Below, one piece after another: positions 1-7,607 of a DNA stretch of 64,000 nucleotides; position 1 is the first letter of the stretch; each line of letters opens with the position of its first letter. The DNA comes from an uncultured Flavobacteriaceae bacterium (GTDB lineage Bacteria; Bacteroidota; Bacteroidia; Flavobacteriales; Flavobacteriaceae), in the NCBI GenBank assembly GCA_947493175.1, contig CANLQD010000002.1, forward strand, positions 434,001 to 498,000, read 5' to 3'. Position numbers and translations under genes: made by a program. The notes under the pieces are model-generated. The model was not told the DNA's origin. It made no database searches and was given only the letters and a program-made list of their open reading frames with translations.

Positions 1-1040
1 ACTTTAGGGGTATAACTGCTCCTGTCTTCTTCACCGTATCTGGATTTATATTTACCTACCTCTTGGTTCGGGGAGACAAAATTGGACGCGATAACCCACG
101 AGTTCAAAAGGGACTACGTCGCGGTATACAACTATTGTTTATCGGTTACTTACTCCGCATGAATCTTTTTGGGTTACTTCAAGGGGAGGTTTACGATTCT
201 TTTTATTTGGTAGATGTATTACATTGCATCGGCCTTTCCATCTTAGGAATCATAGGTGTTTACTTACTGACATCACGACTTAAAAAAGTCATTTTCCCCG
301 TCGTTCTACTCGGCATTACCATGTTGCTATTCGTTTTTGAACCCGCCTATAAAAGCATGCAACTAGCATTTCTTCCGCAGGCGATCGCCAACTATTTCAC
401 TAAAATAAACGGGTCGGTATTTACCATTTTCCCATGGTTTGGGTATGCTACTTTTGGAGGTTTTCTTTCGCTTCTTTTTACCCGATACAAGCATTCTAAA
501 TATCTCTATCCGATTGCGATTGTTAGTGCTATTGTCATAGGAGCCGGATTGATATTTTATTCTTCTGATTTGTTTTTGGAAATGTCAAGATTAACTGACA
601 TTCAGTTATTTGCAGACATTTTCTTCAACAATTACTTATTTATTAGATTGGGAGATGTTTTCTTGGTATTCGCAGTGTTTATGTTGATTAGAAGCCTACT
701 TAAGAATAGGACCATCCTGCACATAGGACAAAGCACTTTATCTATTTACATTATTCATTTCATTATCCTGTATGGTAGTTTCACGGGGTTAGGACTGTAC
801 CGCTTTTTCCACCATACGTTAACTCCGGCGGTCGCGATTGCAGGGGCTTTGGTTTTCATGGCAACCTGTACGTTCGTAGCATTGCGTTACGAAACACAAA
901 AAGCGTTCATTAAATTGAACATCCAAACGACCTTTAGACTTATTTGGGCGAAGACCGAACTTCTTGTGGCATATCTGGCCGAAGTCATCAAAACTGCTTT
1001 CTTTCGTTTGCTACGTCGTATCGGACTGGTAAAAAGCTAA
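1..1040 (+). CDS. DUF1624/HGSNAT-like multipass membrane acyltransferase, 5' end outside window
   Basis: The reading frame is open from base 3, so the start lies before the window; the first visible residues are FRGITAPVFFTVSGFIF. This APVFF..SGF stretch followed by a run of hydrophobic helices (about eight visible) resembles the catalytic domain of heparan-alpha-glucosaminide N-acetyltransferase-like (DUF1624) proteins, which move acetyl groups across a membrane. The internal TTG/ATG starts are not needed because the frame continues upstream. The protein ends in a basic amphipathic tail (FFRLLRRIGLVKS). Substrate cannot be told. The family call is moderately sure; generic acyltransferase-3-like membrane protein is the alternative. 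Confidence 0.7.
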   Translation, partial: FRGITAPVFFTVSGFIFTYLLVRGDKIGRDNPRVQKGLRRGIQLLFIGYLLRMNLFGLLQGEVYDSFYLVDVLHCIGLSILGIIGVYLLTSRLKKVIFPVVLLGITMLLFVFEPAYKSMQLAFLPQAIANYFTKINGSVFTIFPWFGYATFGGFLSLLFTRYKHSKYLYPIAIVSAIVIGAGLIFYSSDLFLEMSRLTDIQLFADIFFNNYLFIRLGDVFLVFAVFMLIRSLLKNRTILHIGQSTLSIYIIHFIILYGSFTGLGLYRFFHHTLTPAVAIAGALVFMATCTFVALRYETQKAFIKLNIQTTFRLIWAKTELLVAYLAEVIKTAFFRLLRRIGLVKS

Positions 1041-1094
1041 ATCTCTGTAAAGCGGGTAGTTTTACATACTTTTCCTTTTCTTCTTATCTTCGTT

Positions 1095-1349
1095 ATGTCA
1101 CTTAAAATAGCACACATGAGCGAAAAAAATTTCACCCCAATTAAGATAGACCTAGAAAAAGATAAGCGATATGCATGGTGTACCTGTAGCCATAGCGAGG
1201 TACAGCCCTTTTGCGACGGTTCCCATAGGGCACATGATAAACCAGGCGCTTTGGGGTTTACCTCGGAAGAAGCGAAAGAAGCATGGCTCTGTACCTGTAA
1301 GCAAACAGGAAATCCGCCCTACTGCGACGGATCGCATAACAGCTTATAA
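1095..1349 (+). CDS. CDGSH iron-sulfur domain protein with two CDGSH motifs
   Basis: An 84-residue protein with two CDGSH-type motifs, CTCSHSEVQPFCDGSH (about residues 29-44) and CTCKQTGNPPYCDGSH (about 66-81). Each has the C-x-C-x9-C-x3-H spacing that binds a [2Fe-2S] cluster, as in mitoNEET-family proteins. Such small bacterial double-CDGSH proteins are soluble and are thought to act in electron or cluster transfer; the partner here is unknown. Start could be 1095 or the ATG at 1116 (MSEKNF), which gives a shorter N terminus; neither has a clear ribosome binding site. It lies 55 bases after the membrane acyltransferase and may share its transcript. Confidence 0.85.
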   Translation: MSLKIAHMSEKNFTPIKIDLEKDKRYAWCTCSHSEVQPFCDGSHRAHDKPGALGFTSEEAKEAWLCTCKQTGNPPYCDGSHNSL

Positions 1350-1530
1350 ACCATTTGTAGCGCTTAGCTTTATTGGAAAAAACGTAACTCTTTTTGAACA
1401 CTTCTCTGGGTTGCCATTCGAATACGTGCTTATTGAAAGTTTTTGGTCTTCATCATTCAGGGCGAAAGTCTTGAGTTAAAAACGCATACCTGCATGAGTC
1501 AGGTTTTCGACCGACCGTTTACAACCAATA

Positions 1531-1558
1531 AAAAAAGGCCTCGATATATCGGGGCCTT
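1531..1558 (-). terminator. Rho-independent terminator of lpdA
   Basis: A 10-12 bp stem (1535-1558, AAGGCC..GGCCTT with one G-T wobble) with a very short loop is preceded on the plus strand by an A-run. Read on the minus strand this is a hairpin followed by seven U, placed just after the lpdA stop codon. Confidence 0.8.
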
Positions 1559-1581
1559 CTAATACCATACTTATTGGCACA

Positions 1582-2994
1582 CTATATATGCAAAGCCCTA
1601 TCTTCGGTTGCTGCCAAGGCTGCTTCTTTCACGGCCTCCGCATAGGTCGGGTGCGCGTGGCTCATGCGAGCGATGTCTTCGGCCGAAGCCCTGAACTCCA
1701 TTGCTGTAACGGCTTCGGTAATCAAATCGGCGCAACGGGCACCTATCATATGCACCCCAAGGACTTCATCGGTCTCCTTATCGGCCAAAATTTTCACGAA
1801 TCCGTCAACATCCATACTGGCACGAGCACGCCCTAAGGCACGCATTGGAAACTGTCCCGCCTTATAAGCGACCCCTGCCTCCTTTAATTCTTCTTCGGTC
1901 TTTCCTACTGAAGCTACTTCTGGCCACGTATAAACCACACCAGGAATCAAATTGTAATCGATATGAGGTTTCTGACCTGCCAAAATTTCTGCCACCATCG
2001 TACCTTCTTCTTCCGCTTTATGAGCCAACATGGCGCCTCTCACCACATCCCCAATAGCATAAATATTAGGTACATTGGTCTGTAGATGATCGTTCACCGC
2101 AATCATACCCCTTTCTCCCATTTCTACTCCCGCCGCTGCTGCATTAAGTCCGTCCGTATAAGGTCTGCGACCTACAGAAACCAAGCAATAATCGCCTTTA
2201 AACGTTACTTCCTCGCCTTTTTTATTGTCCGCTTTTACGATTACTTCTTTTCCTTTGCGCTCTACGGATTTTACCTTGTGCGATAGGTGAAACTTAACCT
2301 TCTGCTTTTTCATTACCTTCATCAACTCTTTCGACAAAGCACCGTCCATCCCGGGGATAATGCGGTCCATGTACTCGATTACGCTTACTTCTGCCCCAAG
2401 CCTTTTGTAGACTTGACCCAATTCGAGCCCAATGACACCGCCGCCAATGATAATCATATGTTTGGGAATTTCCTTTAATTCCAAGGCTTCCGTGGAAGTG
2501 ATGACCCGCTCCTTGTCGATAGTAATAAAAGGCAGGGAAGAAGGTTTGGAACCCGTTGCGATAATCGTATACTTCGCTTCGATGGCTTCACTGCTACCAT
2601 CGTTCTTCTTGATATCGATATGCGTGGCATCCTTAAAACTACCTAGTCCTTCATAGACATCAATTTTATTCTTGTCCATCAAGAACTGAATCCCTTTCGT
2701 GGTCATGTCGACCACCCCTTGTTTTCTGGAAATCATTTTTTCCAAGTTCACCTTGACCTCACCTGGAATCTCGATACCATGCTCCTCAAAATGCTTTACC
2801 GCATCCTCATAATGATGGGAAGAATCCAAAAGTGCCTTTGATGGAATACACCCTACGTTAAGACAGGTGCCGCCCAGCGTACTATATTTCTCGACGATCG
2901 CAGTTTTCATTCCCAATTGAGCACAACGAATTGCTGCTACATAACCGCCCGGACCTGAGCCGATTACGGCTACATCATATTGATTCATATTCAA
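1582..2994 (-). CDS. lpdA: Dihydrolipoyl dehydrogenase (E3)
   Basis: A 470-residue flavoprotein disulfide reductase that reoxidises the dihydrolipoyl groups of pyruvate or 2-oxoglutarate dehydrogenase and the glycine cleavage system, passing electrons through FAD to NAD. Visible are the N-terminal FAD-binding GSGPGGYVAA loop, the redox-active GGTCLNVGCIPSK disulfide (about residues 41-53), the NAD-binding GGGVIGLELG fold (about 184-193), the second FAD motif ending in AIGDV, and the C-terminal HAHPT catalytic His region. Length is that of the family. It stands alone, with its own promoter-like element (3046-3076) and terminator (1531-1558). Confidence 0.96.
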   Translation of the reverse strand: MNMNQYDVAVIGSGPGGYVAAIRCAQLGMKTAIVEKYSTLGGTCLNVGCIPSKALLDSSHHYEDAVKHFEEHGIEIPGEVKVNLEKMISRKQGVVDMTTKGIQFLMDKNKIDVYEGLGSFKDATHIDIKKNDGSSEAIEAKYTIIATGSKPSSLPFITIDKERVITSTEALELKEIPKHMIIIGGGVIGLELGQVYKRLGAEVSVIEYMDRIIPGMDGALSKELMKVMKKQKVKFHLSHKVKSVERKGKEVIVKADNKKGEEVTFKGDYCLVSVGRRPYTDGLNAAAAGVEMGERGMIAVNDHLQTNVPNIYAIGDVVRGAMLAHKAEEEGTMVAEILAGQKPHIDYNLIPGVVYTWPEVASVGKTEEELKEAGVAYKAGQFPMRALGRARASMDVDGFVKILADKETDEVLGVHMIGARCADLITEAVTAMEFRASAEDIARMSHAHPTYAEAVKEAALAATEDRALHI

Positions 2995-3045
2995 ATATTA
3001 AATGAGATAGATTATTTTGTGCTGACCAACTTAGGTCTTATGGAA

Positions 3046-3076
3046 CAAAAATACGAATGTTTTGGTGTTGAACAAT
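3046..3076 (-). promoter_or_regulatory. Bacteroidota-type promoter of lpdA
   Basis: On the minus strand, ATTG (3076-3073), a 19-base spacer and TATTTTTG (3053-3046) match the Bacteroidota -33/-7 pattern (TTG or TTTG, then TAnnTTTG). It lies about 50 bases before the lpdA start. The -7 box is exact; the -33 box is only TTG. Confidence 0.5.
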
Positions 3077-3164
3077 ACCAAAAAAGTAGTGAAAAGGGCC
3101 TTCCCATGCTCAATTGATGGCAAGACCAAACGCCTCTGCAGGCATTTTAAGAACATCTTAGGTA

Positions 3165-3629
3165 TTATTCCAGATAGATAATCGTGCTATTTTTCACCTC
3201 GTTGATGATGAATGAACTTTGAGTGCTCCCTATATGCCTGATTGCCGTTAATTTGGTCGTCATAAAATCCCGATAAGCCTGCATGTCCCTCACATGGATT
3301 TTTAGGATATAATCATAATCCCCGCTGGTATGGAAACATTCGACGACTTCCTTCAACTTGTATACTTCTTTTTCAAATTGAAGGATAAAATCCTTGACGT
3401 GCTGTATCAATTTTACATGGCACAATACCGTAAAGGATTGATCCACCTTTGTTTTATCGACCAAAGCGACATATCCCTTAACAATTCCCTCCCTTTCTAG
3501 GCGTTTGATACGCTCATAGACCGCAGTGGTCGAAAGGCCTAATTGATTGGCATACGCTTTTGTGGTTCTCTTACTATTGTTTTGCAAGAGATATAATAGC
3601 TTTTTATCAGTTTTATCTAGTTTCCACAT
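3165..3629 (-). CDS. Lrp/AsnC family transcriptional regulator
   Basis: A 154-residue regulator with an N-terminal winged helix-turn-helix (LDKTDKKLLYLLQNNSKRTT then LGLSTTAVYERIKRLEREGIV, residues 4-50) and a C-terminal RAM/AsnC effector domain with the usual GDYDYILKIHV strand (about 105-115). Family members are dimers or octamers that sense amino acids. It is divergent from the methionine gamma-lyase-like gene at 3780, across 150 bases that carry a perfect inverted repeat (3671-3712). This placement suggests control of that gene and of itself; the ligand, perhaps methionine, is inference. Confidence 0.93.
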   Translation of the reverse strand: MWKLDKTDKKLLYLLQNNSKRTTKAYANQLGLSTTAVYERIKRLEREGIVKGYVALVDKTKVDQSFTVLCHVKLIQHVKDFILQFEKEVYKLKEVVECFHTSGDYDYILKIHVRDMQAYRDFMTTKLTAIRHIGSTQSSFIINEVKNSTIIYLE

Positions 3630-3670
3630 GGCTATTTTTCATCATTTTTAAATCTAAACATCATTAAAAT

Positions 3671-3712
3671 GAAAAAAAATCTAATTTAAATCAAAATTAT
3701 AGATTTTTTTTC
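3671..3712. promoter_or_regulatory. Perfect 13-bp inverted repeat, candidate AsnC/Lrp operator
   Basis: Arms 3671-3683 (GAAAAAAAATCTA) and 3700-3712 (TAGATTTTTTTTC) are exact reverse complements with a 16-base AT-rich spacer. The element sits in the divergent spacer between the AsnC-type regulator and the PLP enzyme, 42 and 68 bases from the two start codons. Lrp/AsnC proteins favour AT-rich symmetric sites, so it fits an autoregulatory and target operator. A terminator is unlikely because no gene ends there. Confidence 0.55.
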
Positions 3713-3779
3713 TACTTCAAATTTTAAACATTGAAAAATAAACTGTATCGTTTTAATTTTATGGTTCAAATTGGCGATT

Positions 3780-5006
3780 ATGGACTATAAAGCAGCAAAT
3801 CAATTACAGGATTTACAATATTTCGGTGAATATGGTGGTGTAAATCCGTCTATCTCCGATTCTTCGACCTATACGTTTTTGTCGGCTAAAACGATGTTCG
3901 ACACCTTTGAGGGCAATACCGAAGGGTGTTATCTCTACAGTAGACATTCCTCACCCTCAAATCTATATCTCGGAGAGGCCTTGGCCGCCATGGAGGGTAC
4001 GGAAACCGCCAACGTCTATGGGAGCGGCATGGGTGCAATAACATCGGTCATCATGCAACTCTGCGATACAGGAGACCACATCGTTAGCAGCAGAACCATT
4101 TACGGCGGCACTTATGCCTTTCTCAAAAACTTTTTAAATAGGTTCAATATCGGGGTTTCTTTTGCCGACAGCACATCTGTTGAACACATAGAGAACGCCA
4201 TTACCCCTAAAACCAAAATGATCTATTGCGAAAGTGTCAGCAACCCTTTATTAGAAGTGGCAGATATAGCAGCTCTAGCAAAATTGGCCAAAAAACATGG
4301 TATTTCCTTAGTGGTCGACAATACCTTCGCTCCTTTGTCAGTTCCAGCGGCGCGATTGGGAGCCGACATTGTAATTCACAGCCTCACCAAGTTTATTAAC
4401 GGAACGAGCGATTGTGTTGCGGGAGTCGTTTGCGGCTCTAAAGACTTTTGTCTTTCGCTAAAAGATGTAAATCATGGAGCAGGGATGCTTTTAGGAAGCA
4501 CCTTGGATAGTCTCCGTGCAGCTTCTATTCTTAAGAATATGCGTACGCTACACATCCGAATGAAAAAGCATAGTGAAAATGCCCTCTACCTGGCACAAAA
4601 ATTTGAAACCGATGGTCTAAGCGTTGTTTATCCAGGATTGTCTTCTCACCCTGGCCATGAAGTTTTCAAGACCCAAATGAATTCCGTCTATGGCTATGGA
4701 GGGCTACTGACGTTGGATGTGGGGTCCCTTGAAAAAGCGAACGCTTTAATGGAACTCATGCAAGACCGCAAGTTGGGTTATTTGGCGGTAAGCCTTGGTT
4801 TTTACAAAACCTTGTTTAGTGCTCCCGGAACATCTACCTCCTCTGAAATCCCTTTGGAAGAGCAGCAAAAAATGGGGTTGGGCAATGGTTTAATACGCTT
4901 TTCCATAGGTCTCGATGATGATATCGAGCGCACTTATGTCCTCATGAAAGCATGTATGGCGTATTTGGAAATATTGGGTCGGCATATTTCTAGGACCGTT
5001 TTGTAA
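3780..5006 (+). CDS. Methionine gamma-lyase-like PLP enzyme (Cys/Met metabolism family)
   Basis: About 408 residues of the Cys/Met-metabolism PLP fold type I family. The PLP lysine is in HSLTKFINGTSD, the phosphate-binding YGSGMGAI loop lies near residue 80, and YSRHSSPSNLYLGEALAAMEGTE is the usual substrate-pocket segment. The family includes methionine gamma-lyase (methionine to methanethiol, 2-oxobutyrate and ammonia), cystathionine gamma-synthase and gamma-lyase; sequence alone does not fix which. I favour a lyase because an AsnC-type regulator is divergent and an NhaC-type transporter follows, rather than methionine biosynthesis genes. The ATG at 3780 is preferred over the in-frame TTG at 3771. 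Confidence 0.82.
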   Translation: MDYKAANQLQDLQYFGEYGGVNPSISDSSTYTFLSAKTMFDTFEGNTEGCYLYSRHSSPSNLYLGEALAAMEGTETANVYGSGMGAITSVIMQLCDTGDHIVSSRTIYGGTYAFLKNFLNRFNIGVSFADSTSVEHIENAITPKTKMIYCESVSNPLLEVADIAALAKLAKKHGISLVVDNTFAPLSVPAARLGADIVIHSLTKFINGTSDCVAGVVCGSKDFCLSLKDVNHGAGMLLGSTLDSLRAASILKNMRTLHIRMKKHSENALYLAQKFETDGLSVVYPGLSSHPGHEVFKTQMNSVYGYGGLLTLDVGSLEKANALMELMQDRKLGYLAVSLGFYKTLFSAPGTSTSSEIPLEEQQKMGLGNGLIRFSIGLDDDIERTYVLMKACMAYLEILGRHISRTVL

Positions 5007-5072
5007 TTGAACGACGGTTTGCAAGACAGGTTGCAAAATCGTAATATTACGAAGTAACCACTATTTAGATGT

Positions 5073-6566
5073 ATGAAGAGCCAGAATAAGCAACCAATTC
5101 CACCAGAAGAGGAATCTATCATTGAAAACAGGGAACTGAATATTTGGGAAGCCTTGCTCCCAGTTTTGATTTTGGTAGGAATGTTGGCCTACAATGTTTT
5201 TGTTTTTGGTGATGAGGCCCTCAGTGGTTCCAACCAGTTTATTCTATTATTGGGCGGTGCAGTGGCTGCGATGGTTGGTTTTTTCAATAAGGTCTCTTAT
5301 AAGACTATGATGGCCGAGGTTGCCGATAACGTACGATCCACCTCCGGGGCCTTGCTCATTTTACTCATGGTCGGTGCCCTGTCGGGCACTTGGTTGATCA
5401 GCGGTATTATTCCTTCAATGATTTACTACGGACTTCAAATTTTGAATCCGACGATTTTCTTGGCGGCCTGTGTCATCATCTGTTCTATTATCTCTATTGC
5501 TACGGGTAGTTCTTGGACTACCTCCGCCACCGTAGGTATCGCTCTCGTAGGTATCGGAAGTGCATTGGATATTTCGTTGGGAATGACCGCGGGGGCCGTT
5601 CTCTCCGGGGCTTACTTTGGCGATAAACTTTCCCCGTTGAGCGATACCACTAATTTGGCTCCGGCTATGGCGGGCGGTGAGCTTTTTAGCCATATCAGAT
5701 ACATGAGCATGACCACAGTACCCACCTACATTGTGGCTCTTCTGGTCTTTATTGTAATAGGCTTTTTTATAGATACTTCGGGGACTACCGATACCCAGGC
5801 CATTTTAGATTCTATTGATGCGTCTTTTAACATCAATGGTTGGTTGTTTTTAGTACCTGTTGCAGTAGTGTTCTTAATCGTGAAAAAGGCACCGCCCCTG
5901 TTGGCCTTGTTGATCGGCACACTATTGGGTGGGGTGTTCGCGTTGATCTTTCAGCCAGGAATTGTTGCAACAATCGGTGGTTCGGAAAACTTGGATTTCG
6001 TCTCCGGATACAAAGGGGTTCTGAACGCAATAACGGTAAACACGCAAATTGCGACCGATGACCCCGCATTGAACGACTTGTTTTCCGCAAAAGGAATGCA
6101 AGGCATGTTGGGAACCATTTGGCTGATCATCTGCGCAATGGTCTTTGGAGGGGTCATGGATGGTATTGGAGCCCTTTCCAGAATTACCAAGGCGCTATTG
6201 GGAATGGCCAAAACCACCTTCGGACTCTTTGCGAGTACGGTAGGTAGTTGCTTGGCGCTGAATATTACGGCTTCCGACCAGTATTTAGCCATTGTCGTAC
6301 CTGGAAAAATGTTTTCCAAGGCATATAAAGACAGAGGGTTAGCCCCTGAAAATTTAAGTAGAACTTTAGAAGATTCAGGCACGGTTACCTCAGTATTGAT
6401 TCCTTGGAATACCTGTGGTGCTTACCACAGTGGGGTGTTGGGCGTATCGGTCGCGGACTACTTCTTCTACGCCATATTTAATTGGTTGAGTCCGTTTATG
6501 ACACTCATTTTTGCTGCCTTCCAGATTAAAATAAAACGTTTGGTATCAAACCCACAAACTGCTTAA
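5073..6566 (+). CDS. NhaC family antiporter/transporter
   Basis: A 497-residue membrane protein of the NhaC family with about 11-12 hydrophobic helices. Conserved segments include ATGSSWTTSATVGIA (near residue 145), GDKLSPLSDTTNLAPA (near 188) and DSGTVTSVLIPWNTCGAYHSGVLGV toward the C terminus. The family includes Na+/H+ antiporters, the malate/lactate antiporter MleN and the predicted methionine transporter MetT. It follows the PLP enzyme by 66 bases on the same strand, so a shared transcript and a role in importing that enzyme's substrate, or in pH balance, are both plausible. Substrate is not established. Confidence 0.88.
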   Translation: MKSQNKQPIPPEEESIIENRELNIWEALLPVLILVGMLAYNVFVFGDEALSGSNQFILLLGGAVAAMVGFFNKVSYKTMMAEVADNVRSTSGALLILLMVGALSGTWLISGIIPSMIYYGLQILNPTIFLAACVIICSIISIATGSSWTTSATVGIALVGIGSALDISLGMTAGAVLSGAYFGDKLSPLSDTTNLAPAMAGGELFSHIRYMSMTTVPTYIVALLVFIVIGFFIDTSGTTDTQAILDSIDASFNINGWLFLVPVAVVFLIVKKAPPLLALLIGTLLGGVFALIFQPGIVATIGGSENLDFVSGYKGVLNAITVNTQIATDDPALNDLFSAKGMQGMLGTIWLIICAMVFGGVMDGIGALSRITKALLGMAKTTFGLFASTVGSCLALNITASDQYLAIVVPGKMFSKAYKDRGLAPENLSRTLEDSGTVTSVLIPWNTCGAYHSGVLGVSVADYFFYAIFNWLSPFMTLIFAAFQIKIKRLVSNPQTA

Positions 6567-6693
6567 AAGAAGGGCTGGCGGCATGCGGCCGATACTTTCT
6601 TTATCTAAGCATGATCCAGAAAACCTTTTTGGCAACAGATGCTTGGATACAACTTATTTTTTATAATTTCACGGCTATAAAAATATACAATCG

Positions 6694-7200
6694 ATGGCAA
6701 CAGTAACATTAAAAGGAAGTCCTATTCATACATTGGGCGAACTGCCTGTGAAAGGTGGTGCCGCACCCGAATTCAATCTTACAAAAAGTGATTTATCAAC
6801 CGCTACCTTGGCCGACTATAAAGGCAAGAAAGTGGTTTTAAACATATTTCCAAGCATCGATACGGGTACCTGTGCCCAATCGGTACGGCAATTTAATAAG
6901 GATGCCGCAGGTCTAGAAAACACGGTAGTATTGTGCATCTCAAAAGACCTTCCCTTTGCACAAGCGCGTTTTTGTGGCGCAGAAGGCATCGAAAACGTTG
7001 AAATGCTTTCCGATTTTAGGGATGGCAACTTTGGAGAGTCGTACGGACTTTCTTTTTCCGATGGCCCTCTAATGCCTTTGCATTCAAGGGCTGTGGTCGT
7101 TTTAAACGAAACAGGAGAGGTCGTTTATAACGAACAGGTGCCCGAAATTGTTGATGAGCCCAATTATGCCGGTGCTCTTGAAGCCTTGGCCAATGGCTAA
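6694..7200 (+). CDS. tpx: Thiol peroxidase Tpx
   Basis: A 168-residue 2-Cys peroxiredoxin of the Tpx type that reduces hydroperoxides using thioredoxin. The peroxidatic cysteine is in SIDTGTCAQSVRQF (about Cys62) and the resolving cysteine in FAQARFCGAEGIENV (about Cys96), the Tpx spacing. The N terminus (VTLKGSPIHTLGELPVKG) and length are typical. The last codons overlap the start of dgkA, so the two are translationally linked. Confidence 0.95.
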   Translation: MATVTLKGSPIHTLGELPVKGGAAPEFNLTKSDLSTATLADYKGKKVVLNIFPSIDTGTCAQSVRQFNKDAAGLENTVVLCISKDLPFAQARFCGAEGIENVEMLSDFRDGNFGESYGLSFSDGPLMPLHSRAVVVLNETGEVVYNEQVPEIVDEPNYAGALEALANG

Positions 7201-7558
7201 GGAATCTTTTTTAAAGAATCGTATTAAAAGTGTGGGCTTCGCATTACGTGGAGCCTTTCTTTTGATACGCACAGAAGCCAGTATTAAAATCCAGGTCTTC
7301 ATTGCCATTGTAATGACTGGTGCCGGTTTTTACTTCGAAATTTCGAATACGGAATGGGTTTTACAAATATTGGCGATAGGTCTGGTCATGGGTATCGAAG
7401 GATTAAATACTGCGGTTGAGAAAATTTCCGATTTTGTGCAGCCGGATCATGATCCTAAAATTGGTTTTATAAAAGACATTGCCGCAGGAGCCGTAATGCT
7501 GGTATCCATAGCAGCAACCATTGTTGGTTTTATCATTTACCTACCCAAGTTTTTTTGA
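7193..7558 (+). CDS. dgkA: Diacylglycerol kinase (DgkA family)
   Basis: About 121 residues, with basic N terminus, the FALRGAFLLIRTEASIKIQVF segment and the family signature MGIEGLNTAVEKISD (near residue 65) followed by IKDIAAGAVML. Three transmembrane helices are predicted. In Gram-positive bacteria such proteins phosphorylate undecaprenol, in Gram-negatives diacylglycerol; the lipid here is unknown. The ATG at 7193 overlaps the tpx stop by 8 bases and starts MAKESFLKNR; a longer frame back to 7148 would lie inside tpx and is not supported. Confidence 0.92.
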   Translation: MAKESFLKNRIKSVGFALRGAFLLIRTEASIKIQVFIAIVMTGAGFYFEISNTEWVLQILAIGLVMGIEGLNTAVEKISDFVQPDHDPKIGFIKDIAAGAVMLVSIAATIVGFIIYLPKFF

Positions 7559-7587
7559 GCGCCTTCCCCGCTAAATTTGTATTTTTG
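7554..7587 (+). promoter_or_regulatory. Bacteroidota-type promoter of ftsK
   Basis: TTTG (7554-7557), a 22-base spacer and TATTTTTG (7580-7587) match the -33/-7 pattern, slightly long in spacer. A second -7-like word TAAATTTG (7572-7579) adjoins it. The -33 box overlaps the dgkA stop codon and the start of ftsK is 21 bases downstream. Confidence 0.5.
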
Positions 7588-7607
7588 ACCCCAGAACCCG
7601 AATTTTA

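Noticed and set aside
1171..1479. 102-codon frame overlapping the CDGSH gene
   Set aside because: Different frame of a well-supported gene; its C-terminal part is not protein-like.
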